Positions 47,614-56,107 of a DNA stretch of 64,000 bases are shown one piece after another. This DNA comes from Prochlorococcus marinus str. MIT 1013. Lineage in GTDB: Bacteria > Cyanobacteriota > Cyanobacteriia > PCC-6307 > Cyanobiaceae. Position numbers and translations under genes: made by a program. Location of the stretch: contig NZ_CP114778.1 in NCBI RefSeq assembly GCF_027359395.1, forward strand, positions 620,001 through 684,000. The letters run 5' to 3'. The notes below the pieces were generated by a model. It saw nothing but the letters and a program-made list of their open reading frames with translations, did not search any database and had not been told where the DNA came from. Within the stretch, counting starts at the first letter, position 1, and each line of letters begins with the position of its first letter.

Positions 47614-47845
47614 TTTTTGTTATCTCTAAAAAATACGAAAGAAATACTAATAATTCTATTTTTTTTAATAAATTCAAAATGGATTCCATTGTGAAATGGG
47701 AAATCTTTTTCTTAAAATCAAAAAAATAAATTTAGTAATTAGATATTAACAAATCTATTAATAAGAGAAACATTTATATTAGAAAAACTAAATTTTTTTC
47801 TTGAATTAAAACAACAACCTGAATATATTTGTTTCCAACATAGCA

Positions 47846-48079
47846 TTATTTATTTGAATAGCTTAATACGATTTCAAAACAAGCCATCCATGAGAGGTGA
47901 TATTGATCTTGGGATTTTAGTTTTTTTATTCCAAACAAACTCTTAGTTGTAAAGCCCCAAGTAGCAAAATCAAGCTCTCTTAAATGTCTCTTTTCAGTAA
48001 AATCAAAGTTAAAAATCTTCAAACCTTTACCTGAAGTCAAATTATTAATGTTTTCAAAAGAAAATTCTTCAGAAGACAT
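47846..48079 (-). CDS. Small hypothetical soluble protein
   Basis: 77 residues, ATG start, with no membrane segment or signal. Aromatic and charged residues are evenly mixed (FNFDFTEKRHLRELDFATWG), so it is probably a folded small protein. No family is recognised. It diverges from prs across 161 bases. The composition supports a real gene more than a chance frame. Confidence 0.5.
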   Translation of the reverse strand: MSSEEFSFENINNLTSGKGLKIFNFDFTEKRHLRELDFATWGFTTKSLFGIKKLKSQDQYHLSWMACFEIVLSYSNK

Positions 48080-48240
48080 TTCTTTTACTCAACCACCCCA
48101 AAAAGTAGTCAAGGCAATCGGTTTCCGTTTAAAAAAAGAGTATGAAATCCAATAAGAAAAAATTTTTAAACGCTTTTAGATGATGATGTATCAACATAAA
48201 GGTAGATTAGTAAATATTATTTATTGCTGGCGGTGGAACC

Positions 48241-49236
48241 GTGACCAGTTTTATCACTGCAGCGCATCCTGAGCCTACTAGTCTCAAGCATGACACTAAT
48301 AGACTCAGATTAATTAGTGGGACATCCAATACAGCACTAGCCAAAGAAATTGCGAATTATATGGGGATAACTAATGTCCCTCTAGTTTCAAAAAGATTTG
48401 CGGATGGAGAACTCTATGTTCAAATCCAGCAATCAATCAGAGGGTGTGATGTTTTTCTCATACAACCAACCTGTGCTCCTGTTAATGACAGCTTAATGGA
48501 GCTTATGATCATGGTGGATGCTTGCAAAAGAGCATCAGCCAGACAAATTACAGCTGTAATTCCTTACTTTGGTTACGCAAGAGCAGACAGAAAGACAGCA
48601 GGTAGAGAGTCAATAACTGCGAAATTAACCGCAAATATTCTTGTCAAATCAGGAGTAGATAGAGTTCTAGCTATGGATTTACATTCTGCACAAATCCAAG
48701 GTTATTTTGATATCCCCTGCGATCATATATATGGTTCACCCGTTTTAGTTGATTATTTATCAACCATGAAACTTGATGAAATCGTAGTCGTCTCTCCTGA
48801 TGTAGGTGGTGTAGCACGAGCAAGAGCTTTTGCTAAACAAATGAAGGACTCGCCTCTAGCCATTATTGACAAACGTCGCTCAGGGCATAATGTTGCCGAG
48901 AGTCTCACAGTTATTGGTGAGGTCTCTGGCAAAACTGCAATATTGATTGATGACATGATTGACACCGGAGGCACTATATGCGCAGGAGCTGAATTGCTAA
49001 GGAAAGAGGGTGCACAAAAAGTTATTGCATGTGCATCTCATGCTGTTTTCTCCCCACCTGCATACGAAAGACTTTCAAAAGAAGGTCTTTTTGAACAAGT
49101 TATTGTGACCAATAGTATTCCAGTTCCTAATAATTTAGACTTCTCACAATTGAAGGTCTTATCAGTTGCAAATATGCTTGGAGAAGCTATTTGGAGAATT
49201 CATGAAGAAAGTTCTGTTAGCTCAATGTTCAGATGA
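48241..49236 (+). CDS. prs: Ribose-phosphate pyrophosphokinase
   Basis: 331 residues, GTG start at 48241. It makes PRPP from ribose 5-phosphate and ATP for nucleotide, histidine and tryptophan synthesis. Conserved blocks: SGTSNTALAKEIANY, RFADGELYVQIQQSIRG, VIPYFGYARADRK, VVSPDVGGVARARAFAK, and the PRPP loop AILIDDMIDTGGTICAGA. The first 22 residues are a variable extension common in cyanobacteria. It converges with pepN, with ten bases between the stops. Confidence 0.96.
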   Translation: MTSFITAAHPEPTSLKHDTNRLRLISGTSNTALAKEIANYMGITNVPLVSKRFADGELYVQIQQSIRGCDVFLIQPTCAPVNDSLMELMIMVDACKRASARQITAVIPYFGYARADRKTAGRESITAKLTANILVKSGVDRVLAMDLHSAQIQGYFDIPCDHIYGSPVLVDYLSTMKLDEIVVVSPDVGGVARARAFAKQMKDSPLAIIDKRRSGHNVAESLTVIGEVSGKTAILIDDMIDTGGTICAGAELLRKEGAQKVIACASHAVFSPPAYERLSKEGLFEQVIVTNSIPVPNNLDFSQLKVLSVANMLGEAIWRIHEESSVSSMFR

Positions 49237-49246
49237 TTTTCTAAAT

Positions 49247-51865
49247 TCACTTCAAAATCAGTTCAACCACCTCTCTTGTATTTGAAGATATATTTGATTT
49301 ATTTATTTTTAATATTGATGTATACATTCCTTCCTTATTTTTATCTACGTAAGTTTTCCATTTACTAAAAATTTTTACCATTCTTGAAGCCGTTATTGGA
49401 TTAATTTTATCTACCTCTATTAATTTATCAGCCATAAATAAATAGCCTTGTCCATCAAGTGAATGAAATAACTCAATATTTTTAGTAAATCCTCCTAAAA
49501 CAGCTCGTATTGCATTTGGAGCCTTCCAATCAAATTTAGGATGTGAAAGTAATTGTTCAATAACATCTATTCCTTTCTTATTAGGCCTTGAGGCTTCATA
49601 AGCGAACCATGAATCTAAGACTACTGGATTTTCTTTCCATAGTTCATAAAACAAATTAGAAGCTTCTTCCGTCTCAGAGATATCAAGTGGCTTTAATGCT
49701 GCTAGAGCTGCCCTTGCTATGGTCATTGAGGAATGACTAATTGAATCAACACAATTCTTGTAAACATTTATATCACCTGCAAGAGCTAAATATGACCAAA
49801 TAGTTCCTAATAGTTTTCTTTCTCCTTTACCCATTGGCCATTCATGATTAATATTAACTATTAAATTTTTACACAGTATTATTAGCTCTTGAAAAATTTT
49901 ATTACCAATAAAAACTTGGAACTTCAATGACTCTCTATAAATATTAATTGGATCCACTTTTTCGAATAAAGATTCTAGTTCTGCGAAACCAGGTGATGTC
50001 AAAAGGGTTGCCAAGAAAGAAGGATCGTTAATTTCTAATGATTTTATGGATTTTTTAATAGCATAAATAAACTTATCTTCCAATAAATAATTGGCTTTAT
50101 TGCAAAGTCTTGTTTTAATGATTTCACGCATCAAAAGCTGACCAGAGTCCCACCTTGAAAAATAGTCATTATCATTTAAGAAAAGGAAAAGATAGTCATC
50201 TATAGATAAATCAGTTTCCCAAATAACAGGTGAAGAGAAACGTCTGAAAATTGACAAAACTGGTTCTTCTCTCTCACCTTTTGGAGTATTGATTACTAGA
50301 TTCTTTTTCTTTTTATCTAAAACAAATAAATTATCTTCAGTTATGGGTTTAGCGCCTTTCTCTCTTCTATAACAAGAATAAAGAATTGGAATTACCATTT
50401 CAATATTTTTATTAGTTTCTCCTTCTATTTTCTGCTCAAAAGAAACAGTCAAAATTGAATTTTTTGAATCCCATAATTGATTTACATGAACTTTTGGCGT
50501 ACCTGATTTATAATACCAATTTAGAAATTTTCTGACATCAAAAGGAGAATCTTTTTGATCTGAATAAGCCCCTTTAATTAATGAATTAATGAAATCCTCA
50601 GTTGTAGCAGCTTTGCCGTCAAAAATTTTAATATAAAGATTAATACCTCTAAAAAACTTTTCTTTGCCAAGCAATAGCTCAAGCATTCTTATCAACTCAG
50701 CACCTTTTTCATATATTGTTGTTGTATAAAAATTATCAATAGCTACATATTCTTTAGGCTTTACCGCATGCGCGGTAGGGCCCTTGTCTTCGGCAAATTG
50801 AAAATTCCTTAGGAATGAAACATCTTCTATTCTTTTAAGTCCTGCACTATGAAGATCTGAAGTAAAAGATTGATCTCTAAACACTGTCAGTCCTTCTTTT
50901 AATGAAAGCTGAAACCAATCTCGACATGTAATTCTATTCCCAGTCCAATTATGAAAATATTCGTGTGCTATCACACTTTCTATTCTCTCTAATTCGTCGT
51001 CTGTTGCAGTCTTTTTATCTGCCAATACTAACTTGGAATTAAAAATATTTAGTCCCTTATTTTCCATCGCTCCCATATTGAAATGCCTTACGGCAACAAT
51101 TTTATATTCATTCAAATCATATTCAAGACCATAAGTATCCTCGTCCCACTTCATTGCTTTTTTCAGAGAATTTATAGCATGTTGTGTATATTTTTCATCT
51201 CCAGATTCAACATATATTTTAATATCAATTAATCTTCCTGTATTTGTAAGATATTGATCGGACACCAAATTTAATTTACCAGCAACTAAAGCAAATAAAT
51301 AGCAAGGTTTAGGGTAGGGATCTTCCCATATGATTTCATGTCTGTGATTATTATTTTTTAAATTAGATGAATACTTATTATTTCCATTTGACAATAATAC
51401 AGGGTACAAAGTCCTGTCTGCCTCTATTCTTACTGTATATTTACTTAAGACATCTGGTCTATCAGGATGATAACAAATACTTCTAAATCCTTGAGCCTCA
51501 CATTGTGTAGTTAGCATTCCAGAGCTTAGATATAATCCTTCTAGTGATGTATTTCTAAAAGGATCTATTTGAGAGATAATCTTTAATTCAAATTCTGACA
51601 ATGGAGGAGTATCTACAATCAATTCTTTACCTGAAATCGAATATTCTTCTAATTTCAATTCATCTCCATTAATTGCTATTGATAATAATTTAATTTTATC
51701 ACCCTGAAGAATAAGTTTTGAAGATTCTCTACACTTTGGCTTAATTATCATTGAAGATTGAACAACAACATGATCAGTGAAAATATCAAAATCTAAATAT
51801 ATGCTTGGTATTATGTAAGGGTATTCAACATAGTCAGATAATTTGATAGATTTCTGTGTTGACAT
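49247..51865 (-). CDS. pepN: Aminopeptidase N
   Basis: 872 residues from the ATG at 51865; a TTG three codons earlier is also open. M1 zinc peptidase with the GAMEN exopeptidase motif (HFNMGAMENKG), zinc site HEYFHNWTGNR and downstream Glu in LSLKEGLTVFRD, and the Tyr region of NFYTTTIYEKGAELIRM. The length and the C-terminal helical domain match the bacterial PepN type of about 870 residues. It degrades peptides in the cytoplasm. A lipoprotein gene lies 30 bases upstream on the same strand. Confidence 0.95.
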   Translation of the reverse strand: MSTQKSIKLSDYVEYPYIIPSIYLDFDIFTDHVVVQSSMIIKPKCRESSKLILQGDKIKLLSIAINGDELKLEEYSISGKELIVDTPPLSEFELKIISQIDPFRNTSLEGLYLSSGMLTTQCEAQGFRSICYHPDRPDVLSKYTVRIEADRTLYPVLLSNGNNKYSSNLKNNNHRHEIIWEDPYPKPCYLFALVAGKLNLVSDQYLTNTGRLIDIKIYVESGDEKYTQHAINSLKKAMKWDEDTYGLEYDLNEYKIVAVRHFNMGAMENKGLNIFNSKLVLADKKTATDDELERIESVIAHEYFHNWTGNRITCRDWFQLSLKEGLTVFRDQSFTSDLHSAGLKRIEDVSFLRNFQFAEDKGPTAHAVKPKEYVAIDNFYTTTIYEKGAELIRMLELLLGKEKFFRGINLYIKIFDGKAATTEDFINSLIKGAYSDQKDSPFDVRKFLNWYYKSGTPKVHVNQLWDSKNSILTVSFEQKIEGETNKNIEMVIPILYSCYRREKGAKPITEDNLFVLDKKKKNLVINTPKGEREEPVLSIFRRFSSPVIWETDLSIDDYLFLFLNDNDYFSRWDSGQLLMREIIKTRLCNKANYLLEDKFIYAIKKSIKSLEINDPSFLATLLTSPGFAELESLFEKVDPINIYRESLKFQVFIGNKIFQELIILCKNLIVNINHEWPMGKGERKLLGTIWSYLALAGDINVYKNCVDSISHSSMTIARAALAALKPLDISETEEASNLFYELWKENPVVLDSWFAYEASRPNKKGIDVIEQLLSHPKFDWKAPNAIRAVLGGFTKNIELFHSLDGQGYLFMADKLIEVDKINPITASRMVKIFSKWKTYVDKNKEGMYTSILKINKSNISSNTREVVELILK

Positions 51866-51895
51866 ATTAAACAATTATTTAGTTGAAAATTAAAC

Positions 51896-52348
51896 TTATT
51901 TCTTTTGGTTTAATTGTTCAACAGTTTTTAAGAATTTTTTCTTATCTTCTTCTGGAACCATATCAGGACAATTTTTTATAGCACCATCAAGAAGCTGTAA
52001 AATCGCTCCATTATAAATATTTTTATCTGGTATTTTTTCTTTTCCTAATTCTTTAATAAGTCCCCCATGTCTACTTGAAATAAGCAATGCATAATTTTTA
52101 GCAGCCAAGGAAATAGCCTTGGGGAATTCAACTTCAATCTGTCTTGCCATACAGAGATAGCTAATTCCTATTTGTTTGTATAAAAAAATATCTTCTTCAC
52201 TTGCAGGAATAAAATCAACTTCATTTTTATCAGAACTGATTTTAGTCGGATTAGATTCTGACTTTATGGAGGAACTACAACTTGATAAAAGTATAGAAGC
52301 GATAAAAAAAGACATAGCCAAGATTGTTTTTCTTGGAGATTTTTTCAT
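51896..52348 (-). CDS. Hypothetical lipoprotein
   Basis: 150 residues from the ATG at 52348; a TTG three codons earlier is open too. The signal peptide has Lys/Arg, a hydrophobic core (ILAMSFFIASILL) and a lipobox LSSC with Cys24. The mature domain is helical, with two Cys (YLCMARQ and KNCPDMVP) that may be paired. I recall similar short exported proteins in marine picocyanobacteria, but no function is established. It is co-directional with pepN. Confidence 0.6.
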   Translation of the reverse strand: MKKSPRKTILAMSFFIASILLSSCSSSIKSESNPTKISSDKNEVDFIPASEEDIFLYKQIGISYLCMARQIEVEFPKAISLAAKNYALLISSRHGGLIKELGKEKIPDKNIYNGAILQLLDGAIKNCPDMVPEEDKKKFLKTVEQLNQKK

Positions 52349-52474
52349 TTTTCTCAAGTGATTTTAGTTCGTAAAAAACATCTGATGCAGTAAAAAATTT
52401 ATCAAAAATTCTTCACTTGCAAATTAAATACATAATATACATTGAGGTTCATGAAAATAGATTTTATAAACTCA

Positions 52475-53032
52475 TCAGTTGGGATTCTTAACCCTTATTT
52501 CATGATGGTTTTCAACTATTTTCAACTTATCATTAAACCAACTATAAATAGTTCTGGATCTAAATTTATCTTGGTCTATTAAGCGAGTATGTTCTAATAC
52601 ATGCCAATTATCGTAATTAGACTCAAAAATCAATTCATGTTCATCAACTTGCCTAATATTGGATATACCTGAAGAATTAGATAAATAAGAACAATTACGT
52701 ATTAGTTGATGGCCTTGTAAACGAGCAGTTATTTCACCTTTACTTTTATAAGTTGGTCTTTTAATAAAAAAATCTTTTTCATCCTCGCACCACCACTTAA
52801 ATCGATAGTTTTCAAATTCAGTATCGTCCTGAATCAGCTTGCTTACATTGATATACATTTCCAAATTAATAGCCTTTTCATCATCAAAAAAATATTGTCT
52901 CCTTGAATGCCATAAGCCAATATTTCGACCAAACCAACGCCTTAAACTGCTATCGAAATCAATCCTAAGTCTATCAATACCTACTGAAGTATTTCTAGTT
53001 CTTCCAATGCCAGGTGAATGAGATATTGACAT
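52475..53032 (-). CDS. CpeS-like protein (phycobilin-lyase fold)
   Basis: 185 residues. After a 25-residue leader, the pattern FGRNIGLWHSRRQYFF, then strands ending in HELIFESNYDNWHVLEHTRL and SRTIYSWFNDKLKIVENHHE, resembles the lipocalin-like beta-barrel of CpeS/CpcS chromophore lyases. These attach phycobilins to phycobiliproteins. Identity is judged by pattern only. Prochlorococcus lacks phycobilisomes but can keep a few phycoerythrin-related genes, so a bilin-binding role is possible. It diverges from sasA across 95 bases. Confidence 0.55.
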   Translation of the reverse strand: MSISHSPGIGRTRNTSVGIDRLRIDFDSSLRRWFGRNIGLWHSRRQYFFDDEKAINLEMYINVSKLIQDDTEFENYRFKWWCEDEKDFFIKRPTYKSKGEITARLQGHQLIRNCSYLSNSSGISNIRQVDEHELIFESNYDNWHVLEHTRLIDQDKFRSRTIYSWFNDKLKIVENHHEIRVKNPN

Positions 53033-53087
53033 TTACTGGAACTTAGAGATTAAAAAAGTATTCACTTAATTATTAGCTAATACCTAA

Positions 53088-53110
53088 AATGAGTCTCATT
53101 ACCTTAAGGT
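53088..53110. promoter_or_regulatory. Two adjacent palindromes in the cpeS-like/sasA promoter region
   Basis: AATGAG-T-CTCATT (53088-53100) is a 6-1-6 inverted repeat. It is followed directly by the perfect 10-bp palindrome ACCTTAAGGT (53101-53110). Both lie between the divergent starts of the CpeS-like gene and sasA. They could be operator sites for one or two dimeric regulators. The first is loosely Fur-like, which is a guess. Confidence 0.4.
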
Positions 53111-53127
53111 ATGCGTAATTATTTAGA

Positions 53128-54285
53128 TTGCTCGACACTGTGGATAGTGCCGAAGCTAACGACAGACGGCAGTTAAAACTGTTGCTTGTGGCATCCGGCC
53201 ATCATCTCTCAAGGGGAGATATTCGTTCGTTAATTGAATTTTTGGAAAGAGAAGATTTTGGGTTTAATGTCACTCTAGAATTTTCAGATCCTTCTAAAAA
53301 TCCAGAATTACTTGAGCTTTATAGATTAGTAGCGCTTCCTGCACTAATAAAATTGGAACCTTCACCGAAACAAATATTTGCTGGGAGTTCGATTTTTGAA
53401 CAAGTTAAAACTTGGGTTCCAAGATGGCAACATGAAGGACTAATTAATGGATTAGGAATAAGTCTTAGAGCCAAAACACTTGAATCCGATCAAACACAAA
53501 AAGAACTTCTTTTAGAGGATGATCTTCTAGTTCTTCGACAAGAGAATGAAACTCTCACAAAAAAAATACATTCTCAAGAGAGTCTCTTAAGAATGGTTGC
53601 TCATGAATTGAGAACTCCATTAACGGCAGCAGGTTTAGCTCTTCAAAGCCAAAAACTCGGACAAATCAGTATGAGTAAATTTCAAGAAGTACTAAAGAGA
53701 AGGCTAGAAGAAATTGAATTACTTTCAAAGGACTTATTAGAAGTTGGGAGTACTCGCTGGGAAACTTTGTTTAATCCTCAAAAAGTTGATCTTGCTAACA
53801 TCTCTGCCGAGGCAATTCTTGAGCTTGAAAAGCTATGGCTTAATCGAAAAATAAAAATAAATACAGATATTCCTTCTGATTTACCTTCTGTTTTTGCAGA
53901 TCAAAGAAGAATGATGCAGGTTTTGTTAAACCTCATAGAAAATGCTTTGAAGTTTTCTGAGGACAAAGGTGAAATTTTTATAACAATGCTTCACAGAACA
54001 AATCAATGGGTTGAAGTAATTGTTCGAGATAATGGGCCTGGTATTCCACAAGAAGAGCAACAAAGAATATTTGTTGATCGAGTGAGGCTTCCACAAACTT
54101 CTCAAGAGACAATCGGCTTTGGCATTGGTCTTTCAGTTTGCAGAAGAATTGTTGAAGTGCATGGTGGCAAGATCTGGGTAGTTTCTAAACCGACTGAAGG
54201 TGCATGTTTCTACTTCACCGTTCCTGTATGGCGTGGCCAAAATAAGGATCAAGAAGCCTTGACGAGTGGCAAGTCGGGCCCGTAA
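53128..54285 (+). CDS. sasA: Adaptive-response sensory kinase SasA
   Basis: 385 residues, TTG start at 53128; an ATG at 53111 is out of frame. The N-terminal KaiB-like thioredoxin fold (about 15-105, [11 protein letters not shown]) binds the KaiC clock protein. A coiled linker leads to the HisKA domain with phosphoacceptor His159 in [12 protein letters not shown]. The ATPase domain has [12 protein letters not shown] (N box), VRDNGPGIP and [18 protein letters not shown]. SasA passes circadian signals to the regulator RpaA, which is not in the window. tRNA-Glu follows 49 bases on. Confidence 0.95.
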   Translation: MLDTVDSAEANDRRQLKLLLVASGHHLSRGDIRSLIEFLEREDFGFNVTLEFSDPSKNPELLELYRLVALPALIKLEPSPKQIFAGSSIFEQVKTWVPRWQHEGLINGLGISLRAKTLESDQTQKELLLEDDLLVLRQENETLTKKIHSQESLLRMVAHELRTPLTAAGLALQSQKLGQISMSKFQEVLKRRLEEIELLSKDLLEVGSTRWETLFNPQKVDLANISAEAILELEKLWLNRKIKINTDIPSDLPSVFADQRRMMQVLLNLIENALKFSEDKGEIFITMLHRTNQWVEVIVRDNGPGIPQEEQQRIFVDRVRLPQTSQETIGFGIGLSVCRRIVEVHGGKIWVVSKPTEGACFYFTVPVWRGQNKDQEALTSGKSGP

Positions 54286-54334
54286 CTTTCAATTGTGATA
54301 TTAATTGCTTATTGAGTGATTTATCACTTCATCT

Positions 54335-54407
54335 GGCCCCATCGTCTAGAGGCCTAGGACACCTCCCTTTCACGGAGGCGACAGGGGTTCGAATCCCCTT
54401 GGGGCTA
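54335..54407 (+). tRNA. tRNA-Glu (anticodon TTC)
   Basis: The 73-base cloverleaf begins GGCCCCATCGTCTAGAGG and ends TTGGGGCTA. The anticodon loop CTTTCAC gives TTC, and the T-arm is AGGGG-TTCGAAT-CCCCT. The first acceptor pair is a G-U wobble. CCA is not encoded. In cyanobacteria Glu-tRNA also feeds tetrapyrrole synthesis. Confidence 0.95.
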
Positions 54408-54724
54408 TAAATAAAATTTCTTTAAAACTTCAATATTTGGCAAGACATTAATTGCTGGTTATTTTATTAGACTAAATTCACCCCGCCAAAGCCTATTTAT
54501 CAATTATTTCCAATGGAACATTGAAAAAATAAATCTAGAAATTAATGCACGGAAAATCAAAAACAAAACGCACAATCGCTAAAAACCCCTTAAAAAAGGA
54601 GGATCTAAGAATGAAAACGATCTTGTGACGGTATAAAAAGGTGAACTAATTAATTAGTAATATCAAGATAAAACAGCTAAAAGTTACCTCTTCTTGGTAA
54701 TCTCACGTTCTAATTTAAGTTTTT
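54408..54724. other. 317-base leader region of petH
   Basis: It holds no clear gene. A 27-codon frame at 54545-54628 (MHGKSKTKRTIAKNPLKKED...) contains an internal ATG at 54611 that has a strong Shine-Dalgarno AGGAGG (54597-54602) eight bases upstream and encodes only MKTIL. TATAAA at 54632-54637 may be the -10 box of petH, placing transcription start near 54645 and leaving these frames outside the mRNA. No NtcA site with good symmetry was seen. Confidence 0.5.
54632..54637 (+). promoter_or_regulatory. Possible petH -10 box
   Basis: TATAAA about 90 bases before the petH ATG. It predicts a leader of about 80 bases. No convincing -35 element is visible. An upstream start giving a longer leader through the minicistron at 54611 cannot be excluded. 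Confidence 0.35.
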
Positions 54725-55939
54725 ATGGCTTACTCAGAGACAAAGGTAGTACTTGGTGGTCTTGCACATATTCCTATCATAATTGGTTTTTTCTACCTAA
54801 TACGCAGGCAATATTCATTTGGTGCAATGTTGCGCACCGGTAATAACGCTTTAAGCGAAAAAGTATCATCTGCTCCTTCTAAACCTGCCGCTCCTGCTAA
54901 ACCTGCCGCTCCTGCTAAACCTGCCGCTCCTGCTAAACCTGCCGCTCCTGCTAAACCTGCCGCTCCTGCTAAACCTGCCGCTCCTGCTAAACCTGCCGCT
55001 CCTGCTAAACCTGCTGCTACTGCTAAACCTGCTGCTGCGAAGAAACCTCATTCAGAGGTACCAGTTAATACATATAAACCAAAAGCTCCTTTCACAGGGA
55101 CAGTAACTGAAAATTATTCAGCACTTAAAGAAGGAGCTATCGGAAAAGTTCAACACATAACTTTTGATCTATCTGGAGGGGACCCTGAATTTAAATATGT
55201 AGAAGGTCAAAGTTGCGGAATACTTGCTGCAGGCGAAGACGCAAAAGGTAAGCCTCATAGACCAAGACTTTATTCAATTGCTAGCACAAGATATGGTGAT
55301 AACTTTGCAGGGAATACTCTCTCATTATGTGTTCGCCAACTTCAGTACGAAAAAGATGGTGAAACGATAAATGGTGTTTGCTCAACTTATTTGTGTAACC
55401 TATCCCCTGGAGACAAAGTAAAAATTAGTGGACCAGTAGGCAAAGAAATGCTTCTTCCAGAGGAAGAAGATTCAAACATAATTATGCTTGCTACAGGTAC
55501 CGGGATAGCTCCAATGAGAGCGTATTTAAGAAGAATGTTTGAGCCTACGGAAATTGAAAAACATAATTGGAAGTTCAAAGGAAAAGCATGGTTATTCATG
55601 GGTGCACCAAAGACAGCTAACTTGCTTTACAATGATGATTTTGAACACTACAAATCAAAATTCCCCGAAAATCTTAGATACACAAAGGCAATCAGCCGAG
55701 AGCAACAGAATACAAAAGGAGGAAGGATGTATATACAAGACAGGGTCCTTGAACATGCCGATGAAATATTCAACATGATTGAGAATCCTAAAACTCATAT
55801 TTACTTATGTGGATTAAAAGGAATGGAGCCAGGTATAGATGAGGCAATGACAACTGCAGCTGCTGCAAAAGGTTTAGATTGGGCTGAGCTTAGACCTAAA
55901 CTCAGAAAGGCAGGCAGATGGCATGCTGAGACTTACTAG
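54725..55939 (+). CDS. petH: Ferredoxin-NADP reductase with N-terminal membrane helix and repeat linker
   Basis: 404 residues. It transfers electrons from ferredoxin to NADP+ at the end of photosynthetic electron flow. The reductase core (about 115-404) has RLYSIAST for FAD, CSTYLCNL, GTGIAPMRAYLRRM and YLCGLKGMEPG for NADP, and the C-terminal Tyr (WHAETY). In place of the CpcD-like domain that ties FNR to phycobilisomes, residues 10-26 form a hydrophobic helix (LGGLAHIPIIIGFFYLI). Residues 54-101 are PAAPAK repeats forming a Pro/Ala/Lys linker. A membrane anchor is inferred. Confidence 0.93.
   Translation: MAYSETKVVLGGLAHIPIIIGFFYLIRRQYSFGAMLRTGNNALSEKVSSAPSKPAAPAKPAAPAKPAAPAKPAAPAKPAAPAKPAAPAKPAAPAKPAATAKPAAAKKPHSEVPVNTYKPKAPFTGTVTENYSALKEGAIGKVQHITFDLSGGDPEFKYVEGQSCGILAAGEDAKGKPHRPRLYSIASTRYGDNFAGNTLSLCVRQLQYEKDGETINGVCSTYLCNLSPGDKVKISGPVGKEMLLPEEEDSNIIMLATGTGIAPMRAYLRRMFEPTEIEKHNWKFKGKAWLFMGAPKTANLLYNDDFEHYKSKFPENLRYTKAISREQQNTKGGRMYIQDRVLEHADEIFNMIENPKTHIYLCGLKGMEPGIDEAMTTAAAAKGLDWAELRPKLRKAGRWHAETY
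54884..55027 (+). repeat. 18-bp tandem repeat within petH
   Basis: Seven identical copies of CCTGCCGCTCCTGCTAAA (54884-55009) are followed by one imperfect copy (CCTGCTGCTACTGCTAAA) and a decayed remnant. Each copy encodes PAAPAK. Perfect identity across copies implies recent slippage or recombination, so copy number may vary between strains. GC is about 60 per cent, far above the genome. Confidence 0.95.
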
Positions 55940-56107
55940 ATAAATAAAAAGTCTGGAAAGCGATAATTATTAATTACTTTAGAAATATTTTTTCTATATT
56001 TAATCAATCAATATCAATTTTGTTTTTGGACATCCGACCAAAATATGGCGGAATGATTAGAAGCAATTTAGATAATAATTCTAATCTAATTGGCAAAGAG
56101 TTTATCA

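Noticed and set aside
47678-47690. AATGGA-T-TCCATT dyad upstream of malQ
   Set aside because: A single 6-1-6 dyad in a 230-base AT-rich gap is not enough evidence for an operator.
54315-54328. AGTGAT-TT-ATCACT palindrome before tRNA-Glu
   Set aside because: No T-run follows and the 2-base loop is too tight for a terminator. It may be chance or part of the tRNA promoter; evidence is too thin to call.
54866-55051. 61-codon minus-strand frame reading repeated SGRFSR units
   Set aside because: It is the reverse complement of the petH tandem repeats; the repetitive protein is a by-product of the 18-bp unit.
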